Assembly (NCBI GenBank): GCA_039602395.1
Contig: JBCNJP010000017.1
Location: 90,160,182 to 90,224,181, forward strand
Reading direction: 5' to 3'
DNA: 64,000 nt
From: Deinandra increscens subsp. villosa
Lineage: Eukaryota; Streptophyta; Magnoliopsida; Asterales; Asteraceae
In this document: positions 45,776 to 58,279 of the stretch, in pieces
Position numbering within the stretch: the first letter of the stretch is position 1
Layout of the letters: the number at the start of each line of letters is the position of its first letter
Notes under the pieces: model-generated
Told to the model about the DNA's origin: nothing
What the model saw: only the letters and a program-made list of their open reading frames with translations
Databases searched by the model: none
Program-made: the position numbers and the translations under genes

Positions 45776-46239
45776 CAGGAGAACAGTCAGAAAAATCATA
45801 CACAGAGTGTACACATATTTGTTTAAGTTTGTAGAGATTCAGTAAATGATTCTTAATAATCGTTTGATCAATTACAGTACAATCAATAATAACAATGTAA
45901 GACAAATATACGACAAAAACAATAGGAAGACGAAAACTCCAACGGAAATACGATCTTGAACAACAACAGGATTAGTTCCTGCACAACAAATAAACTTACT
46001 GACAACTACTTTTCCTTCCAGCCATACTGTTTGCAAGTGTGACCGTGCTAGAGACAATATAATACCACCCCACTTTCTGCGGTCGAGTAGGGCTTGTCAG
46101 ACCCAGTAAATTTACCTTATAATTCCCCATTGTAAATTATTCATGGTTCACCTCAGTGGAAGGACTTCCAGCAAACGTTTCATCCATGGTTTATAAAGTG
46201 TTGGTATAAATCATCAAGTTAAGTTATAAAATAAGTTAT
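45776..46239. other. Probable 5' leader of the minus-strand copia; unassigned
   Basis: Sequence upstream of the minus-strand gag start. I find no primer site (TGGTATCAGAGC on the minus strand) and no second LTR, so the 5' end of this element is not defined. No gene is seen. Confidence 0.35.
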
Positions 46240-48052
46240 TGTATGTCTTCTCCCCCGAAAGCGTAAATAGTTAAAAAGTAGGGGTATGAACTCACCTTAG
46301 GGTGCAATTTAGTATTTCCAGTAACCAACCAAACGATAGCAGTGAATCTTCTTAGACTTCACCTATGGCACGTAACAGTGTGAGTATTGATTGTGTTGAC
46401 CAACCGTACCGACAACGTGCGGACATCGACAATTGGACTCGAATACACATTGTGATTAAATTTAGGTTTTCTATATTTAACCTAACACGTATCACACATA
46501 TAACACGTTGTACTATGATAAACCAACGCGTCATAATGGCTTACGACATTATACCGCGTATACGATGTACGATCGACGGGGCAATCATACAAAGGCTTGT
46601 CATTCCCACCGATGTAGGAGACTTAGGACTTGTACACTCGTATAACTCATAACCAATTTGACTAATGACATGCAAACACTTAATCAAGTAATCTCATGCT
46701 CACACACATGCATTTACATAATTATTTATTTTTCAATAAATATATATTTATCACATGTAGGCTAATTCCATGATAAAACATCATCATCATCTCATGTACG
46801 TCACAAAGATCATCAATTAACATATTTCAAGCCATGTCATAAGTTCCTAACCACATGCATGAATGCCATCTTGACCTTATAGGCCATTTACACGATAATT
46901 TCACGTAAATAATTTTTATAAATTTATCCACATGCATTTGAACATCAAGTTTACAACTTTATAGAATATCATGTGTCCATTAAACCAAGATTAAGCAACT
47001 TCATAGTAGATCTAACACAAATCAAGTGCCTTTATTCAAGATCTAGCATGCATGCATGACTACCGAAATCGGGTATCCATCATAGGTCTCACATAAAGTT
47101 AGCTACTTTATTGTACAACAACCCTAGATCTATCATTATCATGTTATTAGAACATAGATCTTGCATAAATCTTCAAGCTTTATCCACATGCAATCATGTT
47201 TTCCCATGCTAAAGCCTAGATCTAGTTTGCACTATCATAAATTGCACAAAAATCATACTTTTGATCCAAAGATGCTAACTTTATCATCACAAATACTAGA
47301 TCTACTCCTGATATCATCACATCACTACAAATCAGCCCTAGATCTAACATAAAGCTTGGATCTTGACATCTTTCAAACAAGCAAAACAAGAAAAAACACA
47401 AACCGAATGAATGTAGGATGATCAAGGATAATATCAGGGCTTAAATCTTGAAGAAAAGCAAGAAACTTGATGGATCTTGAGTATGGAATGACTTAGAGTC
47501 GTGAGGAGAGCTGATGGAACGTTCTTGAGGTGCACAAATAAGGTGGTGGTGGCTAAATATGTTTAAATAGGTGAGTTAGGGTTTTTGCTGGAAATGAGGC
47601 AGCAAGCGTATCGTTTGGAGCCTATGGTTGCTTTAGGCGATACGCCTAGAGCTCTGGTCTGGCAGCCTCTTTGACTTATGTTGACTTTTCACGTTTTTTG
47701 ATGTTTTGGTCACGGTTTTCAATGATCTAGCTTTTCTTCTCACCATTGTTTTTATCACATCGAATCCAATAAAATCAAGTATTAACTTACCACATAACAA
47801 TTTACGATCATGCAATTAAATTCACGTATCAGTTTGCACATACTTCACGATATTTAGCAGCTTTCAGTTTATTACCAATGTTTCGAGACTCCGAATTGTG
47901 TGTGCTGTTGTGAAGTGTTTTAAGGCTACTAGACTCTTCTAATACCTTAATTGACATAATACGCCTATATACGCATCTCCCGGTTTGCCGGTTTTGTTAG
48001 TTTTTATCCGTTTCTAAGGCTCGGGTTCCACCCGAAGGGCCAAAATGTCACA
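46240..48052 (-). mobile_element. Solo LTR (1813 bp), Ty3-like, minus strand
   Basis: On the minus strand it begins TGTGACATTTTGGCCCTTCG and ends GGAGAAGACATACA. GTTAT flanks it on both sides (46235-46239 and 48053-48057). A TGTGACA start and a GGTGAGTTCATACCCC segment near the end are usual for Ty3/gypsy LTRs in plants. The interior shows no coding frame I can support; repeated pieces such as AGATCTAG and CATGCATG are visible. No internal region is attached. Confidence 0.8.
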
Positions 48053-48057
48053 GTTAT

Positions 48058-50178
48058 CTCTCGTCTATTCTATTGCGATATATGCGAGTTTTATCGAAAC
48101 AAATCGTTCTCTTCCAAACCCTAGCCCTAATCAACCATAATTAGTCGTGTAGATCGACTTCAATTTTCGAATAAGAAATCCAATTACGCTCGTAATTAGG
48201 ATGATTTAACTCCAGATATGGCGATATCTAACGCAAATCAGCAGCTCTCTCTAGTAGTATACTCGAACAGCACCACGTCGACTGCTGTAATCGCCAGAGC
48301 TTCGACTAAGAGGGCCGTCAGAATCGAAGTGGGAAAGGGGAGAGGGGTCGCTAGACTCAGAACAGAAATCGGGTCGCTCAGGTTCTTACCTCGGTTACCC
48401 ACATCTGTCGTTGAACACATCGGCGGTTGCGCTCACTGGAGTCGACTGCTCGGTGATCGCCGGAGAATGAACGAGGAGGAACTAGTGGTGGTGGTGGTTC
48501 ACTCACGGTGACAACAAACAACTTAAGGTTTTTTTAACCTAATTTTGTTACACAACACATTTTACATAAATTACAAATAAGACCCTTCATTTTAAGAAAT
48601 AATAAAAATCAGCAAACAACTAACGGTGTTAGTCAATTACTAACGGCGCTTCATTATAGTCCAAGACCTTAAAAATATGATTATTATGGGAAAGTTTTAT
48701 AGTTGGGATTATTATCCGCTAAATAAGCGAAACTTGAATTATTAAAATTCAATAAATCTTTAAAAATTATGAATTTAAATTTTTATTATATAATGAAAAG
48801 GGTAGTTTGATCATTAACTGAAAAATTAACAGACTAATTTATGCTTTTAACGAGCTGAAGTGAAACTGTTACAAGTTTTAAACATTTGGACTTTAAATGT
48901 AAAAATAGACTTCCACGTAGGCCACATGCGGAGACGTATTTCTCCGTTGGAGATGGTCTAATTAAGAGGAGAAAACGGTAATTAACTCATCCTAAAAACT
49001 CTATAAATTAATCTTTTTATAAATACAATTTAAGACTATTTTTTGTTCTTTCGTGTCCATAATCCCATCTTACTTGCATGCCATGTGCCTATTTCTCTGA
49101 CAAAACTAAATAATTTCTTAATTATTAATCAGCCCACGTCAATTCATGATAATATAATACAACTTTTATAACAGCGGATTTACATATAAATATATAATAA
49201 ATAAATATTCTGTACATAAGTACATGTCATATGTTATTTTGTAAAAGAAAAAAAAATGTTATTTCGTCATTGTTAGGTTATCTTAGTATTTGTTAGGTAC
49301 AAAGTAATCTTTACTTTAGTATCTTCTTACTACATTTTTACAGTCATATTAATATATTAATTATTTAGAAAACGTTATTTGCTTACTTTTTAGCATTAGT
49401 TATCATTTTGATAAGTGATTATAATATATGGTAAATAAAGAAAAAACAAGAACATAAATATATGTTATTCTGTATAATAACATATTTTACCTTTATGATT
49501 ATTACAAAACCAAACCAATACAAATCACCTCAATCATAAAAGAATGTAGGACCTTAGATACCATGATCATGTTTTAAGCCTTGTCATTGTAAAAATGATG
49601 ATAACTTCTTAATTAAACGAAGTATATACGGATAAAAAAAATCAATATGAAAGACGCATTGTAAGTTCTTTGCTCAGGTAATAGAAAATAAAACCAGTAA
49701 AGTTATAATGTTAAATGATATAACAATATCAGGGTTAAATAAATTAAAGATAAAAAATGTTAAATTCTAAGGTATAATAAAAAAAATAACGTATAAAAAC
49801 ATTATTATCTTTAAAACATACGAAAACACTAAAAAGTCAACAACACTTAATTTTTTAGTCCTTTATATCTATTTGTCAAAAACTTATGAAAATAAAGTGC
49901 CTGTTACATTCATCCAATAATGACCCCTAATTATACCTAATCGATCAATTATTAATGTTAATTTCTTTGCGTTTAGATCAAATATTCTTTTTAGCAAAGC
50001 ATAATAATACACATATACATATATATATTATTTTAATCATTTTAATAGTTATAATCAAATTATGACAAAATATGAATAACAAACTTGATCTGGTCTCTCT
50101 CCTCTCTTCTCTGACTATGTTATATATACACCTAAACATACCAGTACAACACCACCATTTGGGTTCGAAAACCAAGAA
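48058..50178. other. Intergenic region upstream of the TBL gene
   Basis: Mostly AT-rich with no supported gene. A 294-base open frame at 48218-48511 (+) lies in a local GC-rich patch and follows an AAACCCTAGCCC stretch typical of plant 5' leaders. It could be a gene fragment, but I recognise no domain. The last 100 bases hold the promoter of the TBL gene. Confidence 0.45.
50088..50135 (+). promoter_or_regulatory. Core promoter candidate of the TBL gene
   Basis: A CT-rich stretch (TCTGGTCTCTCTCCTCTCTTC) is followed by the TATA-like TTATATATACACC at about 50120-50132, roughly 50 bases before the ATG. The start of transcription cannot be set from sequence, and the leader would be short. Confidence 0.45.
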
Positions 50179-52750
50179 ATGGGATCATCCATGTTCACAT
50201 CATTATTGATATCATTTTTGTTTTTTTATGAAATAAAAGCCACTAATTCTTTCCTCAATTCTTCACAAGCCAGTTCTTGCAACTTGTTCAAAGGCAAATG
50301 GGTCTATGATTCTTCTTACCCTCTTTACAACCCTACTACCTGTCCTTTCATAGATCCGGAATTCGATTGTGTCAAATACGGGCGACCCGATCGGTCATAT
50401 CTTAAGTACAGGTGGCAGCCTTTCAACTGTAACCTCCCAAGGTTTGTACTTTGTTCTTCCTCTTTTTCCGCATTAACATGTCAGAAAATCTAATCTTATA
50501 TCACCCTTTTTGTCAATTCCGATAATATCTTCTCGGAGTTGTTTAAAGGATGGAAAGTCTATTCTGACATCCCTATTTTGAACGGTTGTTTGACGAATTA
50601 GCAGACAACCGTTCAAATCGTAAGGAGTCTTATTTCTTTCTAACACCCTAATTTGAATAGTTGTTTGAAAAATTAGAAGGCGCCTGATTGAATGACTCAT
50701 TTCTAACAACCCTTAATTTGGATGACCATAATCTAAATGGTGGTCCAATGTGTTGACGAACGACCATTCAGAGGCTGGTTTGTGATTAGAACTAATTTAG
50801 GTGGTGTCGGAATAGCTGGTTTCATTTATTGGTGTGTGAAAATTAAACACATAGTTAATTTCATCAATAAACATTATTGATTTGTTGTTGCAGGTTTAAT
50901 GGGGTGGAGTTTCTCCAAAAATGGAGGGGGAAGAAGATCATGTTTGTGGGTGACTCACTGAGTTACAACATGTGGATCTCACTGAGTTGCATGATTCATT
51001 CATGGGAGCCAAATGCTAAGTATACACTTGTTAAGAGTGGTGGAAGTCTGACTGATCTTACTTTTCAGGTTAGTTTCATTTTCTTTTTATTTATTTGTTT
51101 TTATTTGAAATTAGTTTCTTCTTTCTTGTGGTCAATTATTACTTATCCAACTACCTCCACGTTTTTCTTTGTTATTGTTTTGATAGTTCTTTACGTCAAA
51201 TACTTTTAAAAAGTCTAGTACATATAATAAAAATAAAATTGAAAAAGAGAAGTAGAATATTATAAAGTTAAATATTATGTATTATTATATATTATATATA
51301 TTCATATATATGATAATTAGTTGTCCAACTAACTCGTGGTTGGTAACTAACTCGGCCGAAGGTTGCTTCTATGCAACTTCAACTATAAGGGTTGCATAAA
51401 TCTTTAAGCTAACGATAAATGTTTAGAATACAAAAGCTAAATTTCCAGTTCGCACTAACCGGGCCAGCTTGACACAATGACACCGATTGTTACAATCTCG
51501 AGCCTATATTTGTGTTGGTTTTGTTTTGTCTTGCTCGTTGAACAAGTTAATAATATTTAGGGGAAAAAAAGTAATCATAAATATAGGCCTCATACATGAG
51601 TTTTGTAACTATACATAGCCTTGGTGTTATTAAAATAAAATAAAATAAAATTTAATTATAATACAAAAGAAGGAATATTTTTATTTAATTTATTTGAATA
51701 ATAAATGATCGGCTAGAATTGATGCAATCTTAGGTTGTTTTATGTCCCCTTTGTCTACGCTAATTGCAAAGAGGAACGTCTTTTCTGATTTCAAGATCTT
51801 ATTCTTTGTCTACTTGTAACTTGTGCTTTGGTTGTAGTACGCACCTAGCGGTGGCTTTTAAAATATTTGCGTCCATCACTTCTAATAATTTATTTAAGTT
51901 TAAATTTAAAATTTTAATTACATAAATTGAGTAAGTAACTGTTTATTTATTTATCGTGTATAAACGGGTAAAGTTTATTTTCCATTATTATTTTATTTCT
52001 AAACATTTTAAATAAAGGTATCGTTAGAAAAAGTATTTTGAGTAGTCTTCGTAGAAAATTCCATCATGTGCTGTTCAGCACTCACTCCTTGATTTGTTGC
52101 CTAATTTTCAAATCATCTTCGTGTATTTATTTCTAGTTTCTAATCGGTATTCAAATCAATATTAATTTAATGTTTTATTTCAAAACGATCTATTTTTTCT
52201 AAAAGGGATATTTTTGATTTTTTAATGTTCTATTAAAATAGGTTGATGAATTTACAAAAACATAACGGATCATTTTAACTCTGTTAGTGAAAAATGACAT
52301 TTTCTGAAACAAATATAAAACATAAATGATGTTTTGTGTAATTAATTTAGTCTAATACCTAATCCAAAATTTAGGTAAAACATAAAGGATTTTCTGTATA
52401 ATTTACTCTTAAATAAGTTAAATTTTAATTAATTGTTAAATTAATAATAATAATAATATAATAATAATTATAATAATAATAATACCCAATTTATATGTGT
52501 AACTCCAATAATTAAGTAACTCATGTGTTACATATCATATTTCTAGTTTTTGAAGATTTTTTTTTTTCATGTTATGTTTTTCTTTTTATCATTTTATTGC
52601 TTTATTACCTGCTTATAATATCATTATTAATGTATTATTTTTTTATTATTTACTTAAAATTATAATATTATTATACTTTTTCACTTCTCTTCACTACTAA
52701 ATATTTAAAAAAAAATTATAAATGTAATACATATGTTTCTAACTAAATAA

Positions 52751-52811
<61 letters not shown>

Positions 52812-53995
52812 TTAAAAATGTTTTCAAATTGTTATAAACAACTACACATAAGTAAAATAACAATTTTAGTCTTTATTCGTATATGTATAAAGATTGATGT
52901 TAATGACATGTGGTATGACTGAGTGAAAGGTGAAATCTTATATAATTCTGACTGATTGGAAATTAGCTAATTATCGCCTATGTTGAACTCATGTGCACAA
53001 ATCTACTCAAGAATGAGCCTCTCACTCACTACTCACGGATAAGAGGGTTGGTGTTCCAGTGAGTTAGACCCACAATGGCACACGGTTCACTCTAGATGCT
53101 CTAAAATTAACCTAATAGTCTAAAGACAAATTAGTCGTGTTCTGTTAAAACAATTAAAAGACTCTGATATGTATGTTATTTATGAACAGGATTACGGACT
53201 AAAATTGTCTATATATCGTACAACAACTATAGTTGACATTGTAAATCAAAACGAGGGACGTGTACTAAAACTGGACTCAATCAATCAAGGTAAGGCGTGG
53301 ATGGGCATGGACATGTTAATCTTTAACTCGTGGCATTGGTGGACTCACACTGGGCGTGACCAACCGTAAGATCATCAATGTGTATTCATATGGTATAAAT
53401 AATCGTAAACTAAATTATAAAACATGTATTTTATATCGTAAACTATTCAAATGCAGGTGGGATTACATTGGAGAAGGAGGAAAACTATACAAAGACATGA
53501 ATAGACTTGTAGCCTATTACAAAGGGATGACAACATGGTCAAGATGGGTTAACCGTTTTATTGACCCTTCAAAAACCAAAGTTTTCTTTCAAGGCATTTC
53601 TCCAGTCCATTATGAGTATGCCCTCTAAATTTTCATTTTTTAAAAATTTTTTAAACTTTATTGTTTTATGTTTTAAGCTCATAGTTGGTCGTAAATCACG
53701 CAGGGGAAGAGACTGGAATGAGCCATCAAAATCATGTAAGGGCGAATCCCTACCATTTTTCGGTTTAAGGTATCCTGCAGGCACCCCCATGGCATCCGTG
53801 GTAATCAACAAGGTGTTGGCTCGAGTCAAGAAGCCAGTTCACTTACTTGACATCACAACACTTTCTCAATATCGAAAGGATGCTCACCCGACATACTATA
53901 GTGGGAACCACATTGGTTTAGATTGTAGTCATTGGTGCCTTCCCGGTTTGCCTGATACATGGAACATACTTTTAAATGCAGCTGCCTCCAGTTAA
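50179..53995 (+). CDS. TRICHOME BIREFRINGENCE-LIKE (TBL/DUF231) polysaccharide O-acetyltransferase family protein
   Basis: Five exons: 50179-50441, 50894-51068, 53190-53365, 53457-53615, 53704-53995. All introns are GT-AG and the joined frame is 354 codons with no stop. TBL proteins sit in the Golgi membrane and transfer acetyl groups to cell-wall polysaccharides such as xylan, pectin or mannan. Residues about 5-20 form a hydrophobic signal anchor. A Cys-rich PMR5N domain (33-85, FKGKWVYDSSYPLY, DPEFDCVKYGRPD) precedes the PC-esterase domain. The GDS motif is at 107-109 and D-C-S-H at 331-334, giving the Ser109, Asp331, His334 triad. Other family motifs are FNSWHWWTHTG and LPGLPDTWN. Length is typical. 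It resembles the Arabidopsis TBL37-TBL43 group; the substrate cannot be told. It is the only intact-looking host gene in the window. Confidence 0.92.
51069..53189 (+). other. Long intron 2 of the TBL gene
   Basis: 2121 bases, very AT-rich, between donor GTTAGTTTC and acceptor GAACAG. It includes an (AT)28 microsatellite at 52754-52809 and stretches of TAATAA. The other introns are 88-452 bases. No retroelement ends are visible in it. Confidence 0.75.
52754..52809. repeat. (AT)28 microsatellite
   Basis: An uninterrupted AT dinucleotide run of 56 bases in intron 2 of the TBL gene. Confidence 0.95.
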
Positions 53996-54508
53996 GTTGG
54001 AGACACGATTGATCTTAGGATAAAATTGGTTTGTATATGAAGCAATAATGCAAACATGTCCCTCAAGAAACATACCATGTTAACATACCATGTTTCTGGT
54101 AACAACATAGTACGGTTTTTTGGGATGTGTATGATTTGTTTGTTTTCTTAGGATTCTTTGTTAGGGTGTGTGATTAGTTGGTCATAGCCTTAATGGCTTC
54201 ATTAGTCTCCATTCTTATACATTTGCTTTGTAATTGTTTATCAAATAAAAGATCAGACACACATATGATTTGTTTGTAAAATCTTGACATTTAGTTGTAT
54301 TTTTTTTCCTCAGTTTTAATACTCGAACACGAGGCAATATTTAGTTTCTTAATCTTTCGAGAGAAAAGATTATCTCAGACAAAATTCAATAACCAATAAT
54401 AGAATGCATGTTTGTAGGATCTCCATTGGAGATAGCATTTACAAAGTCTTTATGATGTGGTGATTCTTGCGATTAAGTAACTGAAGATGACATGAACTGA
54501 TATAAGTA
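53996..54508 (+). other. TBL 3' UTR and downstream flank
   Basis: AATAAA at about 54245, some 250 bases after the stop, is a poly(A) signal candidate. The rest up to the TTGCT target site of the minus-strand copia element shows nothing I can name. Confidence 0.5.
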
Positions 54509-54513
54509 TTGCT

Positions 54514-54755
54514 TCTTAACAATTGGATCAGAAGGATAGAAGAAAGCTGATTGAGGAAAAATGATCCGTTGCTTACAAAAGAACAACTACACACAATTTA
54601 TAATTGTTTATGGCACAAATAATGGCAACCTTACAGCTAGCATAAGGCTGTAATGGATGGTCAACAAAAACTATTTTGGGAAGGGAAATGATGACAATAT
54701 TCTGATCCCGTGATTTCCTCCACCCATTCTTTTATTCTGACTTTCCTGATCAACA
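54514..54755 (-). repeat. 3' LTR of the young copia element
   Basis: 242 bp, preceded on the minus strand by the purine tract (54756-54768). Confidence 0.93.
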
Positions 54756-56397
54756 CTCCCCCTCACGTTGAGCAGTGGGGTCACCAATGCTCAACTTGGC
54801 AAGACACTCATTGAAGGCTTTACAGTTGACGGCTTTGGTTAAGATGTCTGCCAGTTGATTTTTTGATTTTACGAACGGGAGCTCAATTATGCCTGCTTCG
54901 AGCTTTTCGTTAATGAAGTGTCTGTCCACTTCTACATGTTTGGTTCGATCATGTTGGACAGGGTTTTCAGAGATTCGGATGGCAGCTTCATTATCACACA
55001 TGAGTTTGCTAGTTTTGGTTGGAGCAAAGCCAATTTCTTTGAGTAACTTTCTTATCCATAAAATCTCGGCTAAACCCCCTGCTACCCCCCGAAACTCTGC
55101 TTCGGCACTGGATAAAGAAACCACCTTCTGTTTCTTGCTCCTCCATGTCACTAGGTTCCCACCTACAAATGTAAAGTATCCTGATGTAGATCTCATGTCT
55201 CCTTTGTCTCCAGCCCAGTCAGCATCAGTGTATCCTTGAGTTTCAAGGTGACCATTTGGTTTGAATAACACGCCATGTCCAACAGTTCCTTTGAGGTACC
55301 TGATGATTCTTATGACAGCTTCCATGTGTGCAACTTGGGGTTGATGCATGAACCGGCTCACCACCCCAACAGCATAAGCTATGTCAGGTCTCGTATGGGA
55401 GAGATAAATTAGTTTTCCAACCAATCTTTGATATTGTTCTTTATTTGCTGGTTCCGCTCCTTCTTTCATATGAAGACCATGATTCACCATCATAGGGGTG
55501 TCGATCGGCTTGCACTCCAACATTCCGGTTTCAATCAATAGATCGAGGATGTACTTCTTCTGGCATATAAAGATTCCACGCTTAGATTTTAGGACTTCTA
55601 TCCCAAGGAAGTACTTAAGCCCTCCCAAGTCTTTCATTTCGAATTCGGTGGACAGGTTCAGTTTTAATCTTTGTATCTCATCTTCATCATCCCCTGTGAT
55701 AATCATATCATCAACATAAATGATTAGACATGTAACATGGCCTCCTTTCCTTTTAATAAACAAGGTATGGTCAGAATTGCTTTGCTTATATCCATATTGT
55801 TTCATGGCGAGAGTGAATCTTCCAAACCAGGCCCGGGGGGATTGCTTGAGGCCATAGAGAGATTTTTTTAGCCTACACACTTCTCCATGTTTGAAGTCTT
55901 GATTAAACCCAGGTGGGGCCTCCATATACACTTCTTCAGCCAACTCTCCATGTAAGAAGGCATTTTTAACGTCTAGTTGATGAAGATGCCACCCCTTATC
56001 CACGGCAACCGAGAACAAGACACGAATAGTGTCAAACTTGGCTACTGGGGAAAATGTTTCAGCATAGTCGATTCCATACGTTTGAGTGTACCCTTTTGCA
56101 ACAAGACGAGCTTTGTACCTCTCAATCTTTCCATCTGGTTTGTATTTGATGGTGAATAGCCATCTGCATCCAACAGGTTTCTTCCCCTCTGGTAATGGGC
56201 ATTTGTCCCATGTGTTGTTCTTTATTAGGGCATCCATCTCGTACTTCATGGCCTGTTTCCAGTTCTCTGATCTTAAGGCTTGTTCAATAGAGTATGGTGT
56301 CTCTTCTGCATAGAGGGCTGAAACAAATGCTCGAGCATCTCTTGATAGATTTCCGTTTGCAATGTTTGCCACAGGGTACCTTGCGCCTCGTGTTACT
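54756..56397 (-). pseudogene. Copia reverse transcriptase and RNase H
   Basis: The open frame 56372-54750 (540 codons) covers the RT from WKQAMKYEMDALIKNNTW through the YVDD active site (IYVDDMIITGDD) to KDLGGLKYFLGIEV. RNase H follows with ADWAGDKGDMRSTSGY, SSAEAEFRGVAGG and the end KNQLADILTKAV. All catalytic motifs are present and no stop lies inside this part. The upstream TAA at about 56395-56397 stands where related proteins have Tyr, before VTRGARYPVANI, and separates it from the integrase. Without that stop it would be the C-terminal third of one polyprotein. Confidence 0.88.
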
Positions 56398-57284
56398 TAT
56401 TCTGGAGAATATCTTTTTGGAGGGATACCCCTATTTGTTCTTGGTGGTAACGTGTACCTCTCGTCATTAGAGGTCTCATCATTAGAGGTTGTCGCTTCGG
56501 GTTCTGTCATCTCATGGTTAGTATTACTCATATGATCATTAGAAGTTTCAGGTAAGGTACTAACCTCGGATGTCAGGTGGGTATTCTCAGAGGTTGTGGC
56601 ACTTGTGACAGGTTCCTCTGATTCTGAGGTGTTTGAGGGTGACTCTTCAGCAGTACTGTGACGTTCTTCAGATATATTGGTGGGTTGCAACCAACTCAGT
56701 GGGTCAACATACTCCATCTCCCCTTGACCACTGTGTTGGGAGTAGTAATATTCTGTTTCGAGGAAGTCACAATTCATGGTTGTGTGCATGTGCTTTGTTT
56801 TGGGATTATAGCACCTATACCCTTTTTGGTTGATACCATATCCAACAAACACACATTTCTCTGCACAAGGTTCAAGTTTTGTTCTATGACTCTTCGGAAT
56901 ATGCACAAAGACAGAACATCCAAATATTCTTGGTTTAAGTGTAAGGGTTGGTGGAATTTTGGTGAATTCAGAGAGAGTTTGCATTGGGGTTTTAAGCTTT
57001 AGGATTTTCGTTGGGAGACGGTTGATTAAGTACGTGGCAGTGGCAACGGCTTCAGGCCAGAAACTTTTAGGAACTTGAGACTCAATTATTAAGGCTCGGG
57101 TGATTTCTAGAAGGATTCGATTTTTTCGTTCCACCACTCCGTTTTGTTCAGGCGTGTGAGCACACGAAGTTTGATGAACTATCCCTCGAGCGTCGAGGAA
57201 CTGTTTCATGTGTGTATTCACAAATTCTCCACCGTTGTCAGACCTAAGGATTTGGATGTTTGTTTGGAACTGGGTTTTGATCAT
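56397..57284 (-). pseudogene. Copia integrase, C-terminal part
   Basis: Contains RSDNGGEFVN (second catalytic Asp) and SCAHTPEQNGVVERKN (catalytic Glu), then the GKG-like end and a Ser/Thr-rich linker before RT. It overlaps the upstream frame by four bases at 57281-57284. One base is missing from a T run there, so it is out of frame with the first half of the integrase. The integrase would join element DNA into the genome. Confidence 0.85.
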
Positions 57285-58261
57285 GTTATAAAAGTTTTGA
57301 ATTTTTCATACACTTCTGACTTGTGTTTTAGAAAGTAAATCCAAGTCATCCGTGTACAATCATCCACAAATAGGATAAAGAAGCGAAGGTGTTGGCCCCC
57401 GACAATAGGAGCACGACCCCATACATCAGTATGGATCAAGGAGAATGGTTTGTCAACCCTAGTGTTATTAGTTTTAAACGTTTGTATGTGACTTTTGGAT
57501 AAAACACACGTCTCACAATTTAAAATATTTTTAGATGAAAACAAACTAGGGAATAAAACATGCAAATAACCCGATGAAGGATGTCCTAATCTTCGGTGCC
57601 ACAACCAAGCTTCCCGATCTTTTGAGCCATGAGCTAACATCACAGTACCCTGTCGAGTCATCTCATCCACATAGTAGAGTCCTTGTCTTTCAGTGCCACG
57701 CCCAATGATCATCCCTGTCCTGATATCCTGTAATACACAGAAAGTTGGATGCATAAGTATTGAGCAGTTGAGTTCCTTAGATACATGACTTATGGACAAA
57801 AGTTTGTGAGACAGTGAGGGGACATAAAGACAATTTGAAAGTTTTATTGTAGGGGTTATTTCAATGGTTCCCCATTTTTCAACATTAATTGTTCCACCGT
57901 TAGCCGTTTGTATACGAGTTTTCCCAGGCTTCGACGGTACAATAATATCAGTCTTGTCATAAGTCATGGTATCCGTAGCCCCACAATCTAATATCCATGA
58001 GTTATCACGAACTTTTTCATAGTTCCGTGCCATATTGGCATTTCCAAAATTTTTAGGGTCTATTTTGGTTTTGTTGAAACTTGGGTGTTTTAAAAACAAT
58101 TTTCGGTGAGTTTTTAACATATCATATGTTTCAGGGGCCAAAATGGAATAATTTTTTTTAGGTTTTAAGACCTCATCGAGGTTACTAACCCCACATAAGA
58201 CATCCACCCCTTTCTTTTTACCTGTACCTTCATCTTCTTTGCTCCACCTACCATCCACCAT
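57281..58261 (-). pseudogene. Copia protease and integrase N-terminal part
   Basis: Protease motif WILDCGATDTMT (D-C-G, where D-S-G is usual). The pre-integrase zinc-finger region LWHRRLGHPSSGYL with CETCVLSKSH comes next, then the integrase core start LIHTDVWGRAP and FVDDCTRMTWIYF. It lies in the same frame as gag, with only one TAA between (about 58277-58279). It ends at a frameshift near 57290. Confidence 0.85.
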
Positions 58262-58279
58262 ACCTGCAAATCCACCATG

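Noticed and set aside
46096..48052. Alternative left border of the minus-strand solo LTR at TGTCAGACCC (46096)
   Set aside because: No target duplication fits that border, whereas starting at 46240 gives GTTAT on both sides.
48218..48511. 97-codon open frame in a GC-rich patch
   Set aside because: No recognised domain, no splice or start evidence, and no conservation can be judged. Noted only as part of the intergenic stretch.
54889..55239. Plus-strand open frame of 116 codons in the young copia
   Set aside because: It is antisense to the RT/RNase H coding strand.
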